DNA of 19,983 nucleotides, taken from the NCBI GenBank assembly GCA_015501075.1, contig JADNYJ010000578.1, forward strand, positions 1 through 19,983. Direction: 5' to 3'. Every line of letters starts with the position of its first letter. The stretch's first letter is position 1. Positions 1 to 9,354 of this stretch are shown here, one piece after another. Under the pieces are notes generated by a model that saw only the letters and a program-made list of their open reading frames with translations, did not search any database and was not told the DNA's origin. The DNA comes from Gymnopilus junonius. Its lineage: Eukaryota > Basidiomycota > Agaricomycetes > Agaricales > Galerinaceae. The translations under genes and the position numbers were made by a program.

Positions 1-209
1 CTCTTCGTCTTCGATCGGCCGGCTTAACTTTGCTTTGGATCCTCGTCATACTACAGTCATCTATTAACTTCTCCTAAATGTATTGTACTCGTCGTGGATA
101 GCTCGAAATAGGTGTTTTTTTAGTTGGTGGTGAGAGCATTGAAACTAAGGCTAAACGATGTAAATAAAGAATTGAGAACCCTGAAACTCAAGTGGTGGTA
201 TTGCTATTA
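1..209. other. Intergenic, 3' side of the MFS gene
   Basis: I see no gene in this stretch. It lies downstream of the leftward MFS transporter and presumably holds its 3' untranslated region. I found no AATAAA on the minus strand here. An AATAAA on the plus strand near 163-168 has no plus-strand gene to serve. Confidence 0.5.
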
Positions 210-2454
210 TCAGGCTTCACGTATTTCCTTTCTCAACATCTCCTGCTCAACATTTCCCTTCTTCTTCTCCTGCACAGCCCACTTTTGGTCCATCTTCGCT
301 TGCATAGGAACATCAGCCATTAGCAAAGTAGATAGCAGCCCTGCACCCGCAATTCCAATCATTACAAACCAAATGACACGGATCCCTTCTGCGAAGGCCG
401 TCCTGACCTGAGTCCGAAGTGGCTCCTCCAGCCCGTCGATGAGAGGGATAGCAGAATATGCTATTGAAACGCTGCTTCCTTGAGGAAGGCTGTTCACAAA
501 GTCTGCTGGCAGGCGCTTCCCTAGTTCGTTCTGAAGCACGGTTCCTCCGATCGTAATACCCATACGCCAGCAAATGACCGGCAGAATGCGAAGAATGCCA
601 AAGCGTGCGCGTTTCTTGAAACAGGAAGAGGTGCAAGAACAGGGACTGTAAAGCACATTGACAATCTAAGGTTCCAGATGTGAATCAATCAATATAGAAC
701 TCACAGTAGCCGACGGAATAGATCATCCCAGCTCCGATAGTGATGAGAGATGGAAGGCCGATGCTGTGGGCGATGATGGTATTTTCCCTTATAGTGGTCA
801 GAGCGCCAGCGCCAGCAACGAGTATGATCCAGCCTAGATAACCTTGGATGCGGTACTTCCCAGTCTTGGTGACGCTGACGCCGGTGATGATGGATGCTGG
901 GCCAAGGGCCATGGTCAGACCCAAGGAGTCAATTCCTGATTGACGGGGCGAAACTCCTTTGCATGCTTGATAGTATGTCGGCATGTAATCTGTCAATGTG
1001 CATTAGCTGTCGCCTCAAATATCACTAAAATACATGGCCAACTTACAAATTACTGAAATCATGATGATAGGGACGAGGAATGTTTGCACATATCTGCTAA
1101 GAATGAGGCGATGGTCGTCCGGTTTAATAACTTGAACTTACCCGCTGAAGCTGGTCCTATTGGAGAGGACTTCGAATGGAACCTATGATCGCAACTTCAG
1201 AGGGACATAGGGTGCTTCAAAAAAAATTGACATACAATGGGATTCTTCGCCACACGAGCTTCGTACAGCAAGAATAAGCCCATGCCGAAAAGCCCCAAAA
1301 TAAGCGGAACTAGGACACGAGCGCTGGACCAGGCGAAAAATACACCTCCCCAGGTTAATGCAATGACAACACTTGCTGTGCTTGCAATGATTAAAAAATT
1401 TCCCCTAAAGCAACATCATCAATAACGGAAGAGTCACACATGCATTGTCACAAACATCCAATCCATCTTCGCCAACTTTTCTTTCATTGTGCCAGGAGGG
1501 GTCGGAAGTTTAAGAAGGAGGAGGACGAGAATCACAGTAAGGCCGGAAATGGGAAGATTCAGATCTGTGAAAGAATTAACGGGCGGCATTGGGCAAAGGA
1601 GAACAGTAAACGAACAGAAAACCAGCGCCATTGACCGGCATCTGCCAGAGCGCCACCGATGAGGGGCCCGAAGGCTGCAGACAGTGCCCATGATCTGCAG
1701 CAGATTCAGCACACGCTAATTGAAAGTGTGGTAATGTACCAACAGTCCAAGGACACCACTGACGAAACCTCTCTCTTGAAGAGGAACTAGATCACCAATG
1801 ATGATATTGGTGACGGAAAGAATCATTCCACCTCCTAGGCCTTGCACAGCTTGAAGATATTGATACGTCATGATTTATGTCTTTCAACAGAGCAAGGAAT
1901 ACGTACTTCGGGAAGCAATGAGCCACGGCATATTCTGAGCCGTCGCACAAAGTGCACTTCCTAAGGCGAACAGCAGAAGGGCGGCCAATATAGCAGGGCG
2001 CCGTCCGAAAATCTCAGATATTCCGCCACTTAAAGGTAGTACAGCAGTAGACGCGAGAGTGTACGAAGACGATATCCAAATGAATGTATCGGAATTGAGA
2101 GCTTTCGTAATGGCAGGCTGAGCCGTGGACGTTGCAGTCTGAAAAAGCCTTGTGAGCACCTGAAAGCAGTGAATGTCTGACGACACATACCAACTCGATA
2201 GATACCAAGCACAGAGCAGAACCCAATGCGACTAGGATGAGCCAAAATGCGAGGCCGCGTTTTTTGCCGACCTTGGAATCCGTCGCCTCAGGTTTGCTAC
2301 TGTCAGACACGTCCGTGGCCTCGACTTTCGTAGGGGCCCCCAATGAGCCAGAAGTACTTTCGCCTTTTAGTCGCTCTAAGGAAATCTTCTCTCCAAGAGT
2401 TTCAACGATGCGTTCAGGCTCGCTAGGCATCTCTGCCGAGGCTTGAGAGCTCAT
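210..2454 (-). CDS. MFS multidrug/H+ antiporter (DHA2-like), one frame break
   Basis: This is a major facilitator efflux pump of the plasma or vacuolar membrane, about 590 residues, expected to export a small molecule in exchange for protons. Modelled exons are 2454-2191, 2138-1907, 1849-1744, 1694-1612, 1564-1456, 1404-1236, 1182-1142, 1093-1047, 989-705 and 645-210. The start is the ATG at 2454; the codon three places upstream is TTG. A polar N-terminus of about 70 residues precedes the first membrane helix. Motif A reads SGGISEIFGRRP, and the antiporter motif C reads FGPLIGGALADAGQWRW. The later FAGVW/GITIGGTVLQNELG block fits 14-helix DHA2 pumps. That block is split between two frames at 559-561, where CCC on the plus strand should be four C. 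The summed exon length is one base short of a multiple of three, as one deletion predicts. The exon 4 donor (GTTTAC) is weak. Confidence 0.9.
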
Positions 2455-4053
2455 GACAGACAAAGGAAGCGGACGACGACGAAGAAGCAGTCACTGCGCG
2501 AAATCTATTATAATTTAGCACAAACATGTCGTATTAATTTTACCTGAGAAGCCAGTTCGGTATAGCCTTCCCCTATCATGAATCATTGCCCACCAGCAAA
2601 TGAACGGGTTCTAAATATGGCCAAGATCAGAAAACACTGAATCCACCGGCCACTAGTACACCGTCAACAAGGCGTTGATCCTCTGAAAGACAACTGATGA
2701 AGCAAGGCAAGGTGCACATTCAACACATGTGTCATACATTGCGAGGGTGAGCCTGCGTTGCAGACGAGCCAGCCTTCTCGGCGAAGGAGAGATTTAATAG
2801 GAAGCATAGGATGAGAAAGAGAAGCCAGTTCGGGTGCGGATGGTATCACCGAGGAGTCCGTCACGCATCACTCAAACTCGCTTGTCACGTAGACTCGGAC
2901 CTTGGAAATCATCTTCAAACTTTCTTCTTATTCACCTACAGTATTCGCGTTACAAGCACAGAAGGACGGCAAGCACATGCTCCCCATGAATCTCCAGGTA
3001 TCATCATCGCAAAATTTAGGGTAAAATTAGAGTTTACCCATTGTTGACGCGATGGGCGATCCAGGCACCTTGAGTCTTTGACGCTCTCCTACCATGGTGA
3101 GCATGTGTCACCCGACGACTGACAGCGCAAGCTCACGGTACGATCGTGGTCCAACTAAGAATTTCGGCCTAAAAATTCTACAGCACACACTTGAAGGTCC
3201 CCTCGGAGCGTATGTAACATTTGCAGACTGGAGGGCCAAACCAAACCGATTCCCCATCAGGCTCAGAACTTGGCTCACATTCCATGACGTCAGGTGGCAG
3301 ATTGCTCGGGATCGACGGTCTTGTCAACCCTTAAAGAAGTCTCTACGTGAGAGTCGAATAACGCGCCCAAGTTGACACCGTATGCATCTGTTTATTTACA
3401 CACTGCAAGCTGTTCGCAAGCTGAGGTGGTTCAGCTTGGTTCAACTTGATATGCTGGATGAGGTGCTACCGCGACTGGACTTCAATTCAATTATCTTGGC
3501 TTCCTGGTAGTATACAGCGATAATGCTATGAGACTCCTCTGGACTATCTGTTACAACATCAGCTTCGAATTATTCCGAAGTTACGCCGCAAACTGTTGAC
3601 TGACGTTGCCGACGGCCGGGATTTGATGTCCGCAATGAAAGTTTGATGAGCGCCTATTTTTATAGTTATTCCACATACGTCGATCTACTTGTTTTCGTCC
3701 ATGTCCTTGGTGTCATTTAATCTGCGTATCATTCGAGATAACGCAAATGTAGCAGTTAACATGATGCCAACAAGTTCAGAGGAAGACATAACGGACAATT
3801 GCCGACTCGGATGGCAATGGCAACTCCAAAAGGCTTGATAAGGAAAGCTATTTAGAAAGCTATAAGTAGTAAAAGTGAATGGCACACTAACATATGCAGG
3901 CCGAAGCAGCACAATACTACGGTTTCACGGTCAAGATATAGGACTCAGCGCAAGCCTTATAATACAGCTTGAAAAAAAATTACTTTAATCCAACTCAGAT
4001 TCAAATCCACCTAATGTTAGTCACTGATCTATTACTAGTAGCTTAGGTCGCTC
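2455..4053. other. Intergenic, MFS promoter side
   Basis: I see no supportable gene here. The part next to 2454 is the 5' flank of the MFS gene. Short open frames occur at 2664-2864 (minus), 3094-3375 (plus) and 3685-3912 (minus), but none shows a recognisable motif or splice structure. A 15-base direct repeat lies at 2546-2560 and 2819-2833; a repeat that long is not far from chance in 20 kb. Confidence 0.5.
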
Positions 4054-4254
4054 TCAGGACTTGCAGTATCCATCAGGCACCCTACCGTACGACGAAAACC
4101 CCCAGTTAGTCTCGATATCGACAGCCCGCCGTAAAAGAAGAAGCACGATGATAGCGCCTAAAATATCAAGGGTGATGGCCAGGGCCAGAATCCAGTGAAT
4201 GTCAACCTGTTGGTACCTGGTGAGAAAATCAGTCTGCTTATTGCTCTTATTCAT
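4054..4254 (-). CDS. Possible small single-pass membrane protein
   Basis: This is a 66-residue open frame starting with a true ATG at 4254. A polar, Lys/Asn/Gln-rich N-terminus is followed by one strong hydrophobic segment (HWILALAITLDILGAIIVLL, about residues 21-40). Then come two arginines and a short hydrophilic tail ending GYCKS. A spliced alternative starts at the ATG at 4332, with exon 4332-4322 joined to 4216 through a 105-base intron, giving 57 residues (MEGRYQQ...). It lies about 250 bases downstream of 7TM-A on the same strand. I do not recognise the family. It could be a real microprotein, a leftover exon of a lost membrane gene, or chance; codon content is not decisive. Confidence 0.3.
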   Translation of the reverse strand: MNKSNKQTDFLTRYQQVDIHWILALAITLDILGAIIVLLLLRRAVDIETNWGFSSYGRVPDGYCKS

Positions 4255-4507
4255 TTGTCAGTTGAATTGCACTTAAGATAATATTAGACTGGAGAGGCTG
4301 TATTTTGGAAATTATTCATACCTGCCTTCCATAAAGTCCTTTGAACACGGCACGCAAAGTTGTCGTAGAAAAGGTTTATACGCGCACGGGTACAAATATA
4401 CAAATGATTCCCTAAATTAAATCATCCAAAAAAAATCATGCTAATATCCAAAGGTATGTAAGCGGCAATGAACTTGGTGTCGAATTTGAGCCTTTGGGTC
4501 TGAGTCA
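4255..4507. other. Short intergenic, 3' of 7TM-A
   Basis: This AT-rich spacer follows the 7TM-A stop codon and contains the possible first exon (4332-4322) of the small membrane protein. I see nothing else in it. Confidence 0.4.
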
Positions 4508-5628
4508 TTACTTCGAACTTTGATCGTCAGCTGGGAACTCTTTGAGCGCCATACTATTTCCGAATCTCGTCCTGCTACCAGCGAAGTGGGAGTCCACTCC
4601 AGTTCCGACATACGCAGGGTTTTCACTGAACGTAGTCTGGAAGGCTGACATATCGGCTGGCGTTTCATTACGTCCCCATGCATTTCCGCTGGCCCAAACT
4701 GTGGCGAAGAGAACTCCAAATATACTAACGTACATATTCGCCATCAGTACTTCAGCGCCACGGGCATAGTTGGTATCGCGGGTGATCAGGATGAGCTGGG
4801 TGACGTTCATGAAAAGGGGGAAAACGAAATTCGCCAGGAAGATGGCGAAAATTCCCCGAATTCGAGTGAGCAACGTCTCTAGCAAAATAAATTATTATTC
4901 TGAGGGTAATGGAATCTTAGAAAATATGTGGGCATACTATTTCGTACTGAAATGTTGTTGTCCTTATAGAACTTCCTCAGCTTCCAGAAGAAGAACGTTG
5001 TAGAATAACTGCAGTGAGAATTGGCTCAGCTCCGTTAAAGGCAGAAACACACCACTTACAGATTATCAACGATCTGTAAAGACCATTCTGAGACTAAAAA
5101 TGGGTTACGGAACCAAGTCTGAGCGGCAAGAGTGGTAATGCTGCCGTGTCCGTTCGTCCGTCCCAGCTTGAAGAGGAACACAGTTACGCAACTAAAGCGT
5201 GCACATTTCATGATGATCGGGAATGCTAAAATCGTGACGAGGGTACTGAGGGGTGTAGATTCTTTCGGATAGAATGCGAGTATTCGTAAGATAAGGACAG
5301 AGTCGATGATCATAGGGGACAGAACATCGATGGTGATATTAGCCAACGTGAGCGATTGGGGTACGGGTTTGGTTGGTGTAACGAGGTTCGACCACTCTTG
5401 TCCAACATTGATGGCTGCCAATACAAGTCCGAGCAAGACTATTGCTACATTGAGGATGAAGACTGGGTGTCGACGGCCCGCAGGCTGGGAAAAGAGGAAG
5501 AGGAAGATCAACAACGGTATAAGAATACCACCAAAGAAAGCGCCTAAAAGACTGAATGTCAAAGCTGGTTCGATCACTGCTAGATAGTTCAATCCCGGGG
5601 GAGGAGGAGGAGGGCCAGCGTCGGACAT
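4508..5628 (-). CDS. Seven-transmembrane protein, copy A (7TM-A)
   Basis: This is an intact three-exon gene of 336 residues: exons 5628-5060, 5008-4938 and 4878-4508, with introns of 51 and 59 bases. The ATG at 5628 is used because the in-frame codon five places upstream is GTG, not ATG. The N-terminus is short and proline-rich (MSDAGPPPPPPG). Seven hydrophobic segments follow: about residues 22-47, 56-75, 95-120 and 128-152, one around the exon 1-2 junction, then GIFAIFLANFVFPLFMNVTQ and ANMYVSIFGVLFATVWASG. A soluble C-terminal tail comes last. That is a receptor-like (GPCR-like) topology, but I saw no signature of the STE3 pheromone receptors or any other named family. Exon phases and sequence match 7TM-B at 15000-16214 in inverted orientation. 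Its tail is about 30 residues shorter than that of copy B. Function is unknown. Confidence 0.85.
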
Positions 5629-5819
5629 GGTGATTGTATCCACTGTTTGATGGAAAACGAACGGCGCGGCGTCCTAGCTCAAGCAGGGATATCTTTGGGT
5701 CTTCTTATTAGAAATGCCATTAGATGGATTGGGATGCTGTCATTCTGTGAGAGATTGTGGCTAAAGCATATACACATTTCAGTGATGAATCGTTCCGGTC
5801 TATCGTCGACTGCACATGG
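4508..5819 (-). repeat. Left arm of inverted gene duplication
   Basis: The 7TM-A gene plus about 190 bases of its 5' flank resemble 14821-16214 on the opposite strand. Upstream matches include CATGTGC, ATAGACCG and a block around AATAAGAAG, in the same order in both arms. Exon 1 is 569 bases here and 567 in the right arm. The arms are diverged at many third codon positions, so this is an old paralogous duplication, not a recent identical repeat. Confidence 0.75.
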
Positions 5820-6323
5820 GGGAGTTTGAGTTACATCTCCCAAGAAAGGTAATACCATCGCACCAAATCTCCGTAGATAATGGGGATAATGAAAGTTATT
5901 TTTACCCGACGCACAGCCTTACTGGGCGGCCCTCTTTAGGGCAGAGTTATTTTGCCACCGTTTGTCATCGAGTTGACGGGAAGGAAAAAGAGCGCTACCT
6001 GTTCCCCGGATATTGGCAAATAGTTAATCACGCATTGTAACGAGTATGAAGTTGCCACCTACACGTAACTGATTCCGTAGTCGATGATGTGCATCAAAAT
6101 TGTAAATCTTTAGCTTCATCGGCGTGGAATCCCTGTTCAAACATTGGCAAAAAAAAAACTGGGACGCAGTGCCGTTCAAGTTTCCCTTAAGTGCCCCTTC
6201 ATACGGTATTCGAAAGCGCATTTATTTGGAAAAGAGAAGGGTTGGTCCAAGGGCAGGGTATATCAGTCTACTTGTACCATTAACATCGAAGCAAATGCAA
6301 GTAATTCAGAGCAACTACTACCA
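5629..6323. other. Spacer between P450-1 end and 7TM-A start
   Basis: This holds the 3' flank of P450-1 and the 5' flank of 7TM-A, both on the minus strand. The 190 bases next to 7TM-A are conserved in front of 7TM-B, which points to promoter or leader sequence copied with the gene. Short plus-strand open frames at 5816-6040 and 6124-6363 show no family features and I do not call them. Confidence 0.5.
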
Positions 6324-8437
6324 TCACAGGAGAGGCTTCTCCAATGGCAGAAACAGAAGCTGACCACGCGGTGGCACTGCGACTGTGTTCAAAGGGTCGA
6401 TGATCTCGTACTTGCCCCCTTCCATAAAAATGTCAACCCGAGATATCAGAGTCAGGATCATGAGCTTGATTTCTGGAAGAAATTATTAGTACCACTTTCA
6501 AAGGACAAAGCTCGATGGCTCCTACCTGCTACTGCAAGATATCGACCAGGGCAGGCGAATCGTCCGAGCCCAAACGGCCAGTAAGACGTACTGACACTCG
6601 CTGCCGTTTTGTCAGTGCCAACCCACCGGTCGCCGATGAACTTGTTCGCGTCCTCTCCCCAATTTTTGGGATTTTCGTGAGACAGAGTGGCAATTGGAGT
6701 AATGAGAGAGCCTACGGTAAGCTGTCAATGGAACTGTCATCCTTGAAACAGTGGATATACTACCTTTTGGGATCACATATCCACCAAGGGGCGCATCCTT
6801 TGTCGATAGCCGGAAAACAGCGATAGTGTCACCTTTCATCCGCAATACTTCCCGAATAAACGAGTCCAGGAGTTCGGCGTTGCGTAAAGAGGCAAAGGTC
6901 AGGGCAGGCTTTCCAGTATCAGGATCGGTCTCCAGGATGCTGGACAATTCTTTGCGTAACTCAGGCAGATATTCTCTTCGAACGGCCAGTTCGTAAATAA
7001 CCCAAACGATGACGGCAGATCTGTAGAGATGTAGTGAGCGGAAGGAACTAAATATAGGAGCAGTGGACCTACGTTTGATGAATAGAGGCAAATGTGATGC
7101 TGGAAGTAGGTCAGCAGATGTTAATTGAAGTTTTGAATTTAAACTTACCCGAGAGTCAAGGAAATAATCCAAATACTTTCGGTAAAGCCTGGAATACGGC
7201 CATTATCTTTTACAAGATAATGAACAAGACAGTCCTTAAAACGATGATTAGATCCAGTCACTGAGGGCGTAGAGAAATTGCTCTCACAGGATCAATGTGG
7301 TCAGTTTTACCGGTCTCACGAGCCTGTTTCAAGTCCTTCCAAACGCGCCAGCCAATTCTACGGAACGTCCAGGGGATCGTGAAGATCATCAAACGAATCC
7401 TAGCAGTAATAGTCAAGATGATGAGAACGCGAATGAGGTTCCATACACACCAAATGAAGGCTCTCCAAGTTGAAGGGAATGTACGCGACCAGTATCCGAT
7501 ATTTTGATAGATACCAGCGACAATAGCAACATCGAATGCTACCTTTATTGCGGCCCGCAATAAGGTCGTGATCCGCCTCTTTCTAAAATGCGTACCGGTC
7601 AGGTATGAATAGTAAATGATTGGGGCGGCGACGCACTTCACCAATTATAAGCAGAAGCATAGACTGTGCCATAGCCTCGTGAACCGAATGAGCTAGCTCA
7701 ACTGGAACAGGCGCCTTTGCATCGTCAGCCTTTGCAGCCAACTCAAACATGTGCCTCTGGAAGATTGGCCCCACTGGAGCAACACGAAACGTTAGTAACG
7801 AACGCGAAACTCAGGAACAACGACCTACATCTCTGAAGTTGCCTCTCCAAGATTGGAGTAACACCCTTGGTCACAAGCTTATCGAGGCTGCCAATGAGGC
7901 TATAAGGTAGTGCGTTTAGGATTGGCATGTTCAAGATCTACCAATTCGTCGAAGGTCAAAAATAACTGGATTTGATTATAGAAAAGACTTTACCGCAGCG
8001 GTACCGCGTTCTGCGCTAAAAAGGGAATCATTGGTGAGGACTTGCAAGGCAAGAGACTCGTCGACGATGTATTCCAACTAACAAGAAGCGGTTTAGAAGT
8101 TTCTTGAGTAAAGGAGTTGACAGCGCACTCTATTCTTGCGGTAGACACCAATGACGCTACCGTGCTGTTGTAAGGCGGCCTCATACGCCTGGCGAGGATA
8201 CTGGAATAGTGCTTCGTCCTTCAAAGCGATTAGCCAGGCAAGGAAGCACACTGTCAATGTCACGAGGCGCACTGAAAGGTGAACTATTGGTGGGGTATTT
8301 AACTCCTTGCGCTGTTATGATGGTACATTAGCAGACAGGCATTGCAGAGACTACGTCAAATAACATACCGGTCGTGTAAAGCTATACAGAACGATTAGCG
8401 CAATGGAAATTACAGCGCATGTGGTAGTTGGGTCCAT
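6324..8437 (-). CDS. Cytochrome P450 monooxygenase 1
   Basis: This is a microsomal P450 of about 525 residues that should hydroxylate or oxidise a lipophilic substrate with a P450 reductase. Eleven exons: 8437-8369, 8311-8129, 8077-7994, 7937-7829, 7773-7637, 7578-7288, 7234-7149, 7099-7073, 7020-6764, 6711-6526, 6472-6324. Two hydrophobic N-terminal stretches (about residues 7-20 and 32-47) give the membrane anchor. The I helix reads FASIHQTS (323-330), as in fungal P450s whose I helix departs from AGxDT. The K-helix ExxR is E386-R389. The PERF-like motif is around R443 (FIGDRW). The heme ligand is C468 in FGLGRFACPG (461-470), with Phe at a position usually basic. The exon 5-6 junction is uncertain: acceptor 7579 keeps the frame, whereas the better-looking acceptor at 7583 would need one base fewer near 7552. 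The gene diverges from the GMC gene across 917 bases. Confidence 0.93.
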
Positions 8438-9354
8438 GGTTGGAATATTCGACCTGATGAGGTTGAAAAATAGAGTTTTTACAAGGCGCTGGCTTTATAG
8501 GTGCGCTGGCAGGAGGCTATTCCATCGTAAAATGATCAATATGGACTAGCTGTGAGATAGGTCCTTCTTCAACAGGCCAAGTTAAATTTATCATGCGATT
8601 ACTGAACGTACACCAGTATCATTATGTCCAGAATAGACAAGGCAGTTCAGTTATGGTGGTCGAGTATCCATCGAAATATCTTTCGATGCATGTGGTGACA
8701 AAGAATGCGCTCACTCGGAAGGTATCAACGAAAACACTAGATCAGGAGGTCTGATAGAACATTTCTTTGTGGTGCAGAGGGCACAGCGATATGTAGATGG
8801 AACCAAGCTGATGCCTCGATGAGCTTCAGATAAAGCTTCCGCCTACCGAAACTTCTTGGCGATATCAGATAGCGATGCTCAGCTACGAGCTCGATGATCC
8901 AGGCTGTAGATCAATGATTCAATCAAGGATTCCCGAAGTGAGGTGAACCACGAAATGAGGAGACAGAGCCGCAAAGGAATCACACTACAACCAATCCTAG
9001 ATAGCTCGCAAATAGTGCAGGAGAAAGATATTTAGAGAAATGGAAGCAAACGCCGAGAAGTACAAAAGCCGCGGTTTTTTGGTCCACCCTGAATGTCATT
9101 CTATTTGTGAACATTACATAAGAGATCGGAAGTTGGGAATTGCCAATTGGAGAGTCGAAGCGGTTCGGTTCGAAGCTCAAGGCATCTCGGCAGAATCAGC
9201 TAATATTAATCACAACTTGCCCACATACCCACGTCACTAAACAGAATCTTCACGGAATGGTGATCGCGCAGGAAGAATGAGGAGACCCCAAAGACCATCA
9301 ACGGCAACTCTCAAAGAACGCTTTAAAGGTGGATACCATTAGCGTTCTTAAATC
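8438..9354. promoter_or_regulatory. Divergent promoter region, P450-1 / GMC
   Basis: This 917-base region separates the ATG of P450-1 (minus) from the ATG of the GMC gene (plus), so it must carry both promoters. A TATA-like TATAAAG lies on the minus strand at 8493-8499, about 56 bases before the P450-1 ATG. On the GMC side the nearest AT-rich element is CTTTAAAG near 9321. A 66-codon open frame at 9040-9240 (plus) has no recognisable features. The shared region suggests, but does not prove, co-regulation. Confidence 0.5.

Noticed and set aside
531..561. A 29-base intron explaining the MFS frame break
   Set aside because: It is far shorter than the other introns (47-59 bases) and would delete the conserved GITIGGTVLQ segment.
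2454..2463. Longer N-terminus for the MFS protein beginning three codons upstream
   Set aside because: That codon is TTG; the first ATG is at 2454.
2546..2833. 15-base direct repeat GAGAAGCCAGTTCGG at 2546-2560 and 2819-2833
   Set aside because: A single 15-base match is near chance expectation in 20 kb, and no gene or element boundary is associated.
3990..4020. TTCAAATCC resembling a tRNA T-loop
   Set aside because: The flanking bases do not form a T-stem, and no acceptor or anticodon arm is present.
9040..9240. 66-codon plus-strand frame upstream of the GMC gene
   Set aside because: It is in the divergent promoter region with no recognisable features; frames of this size are expected by chance.
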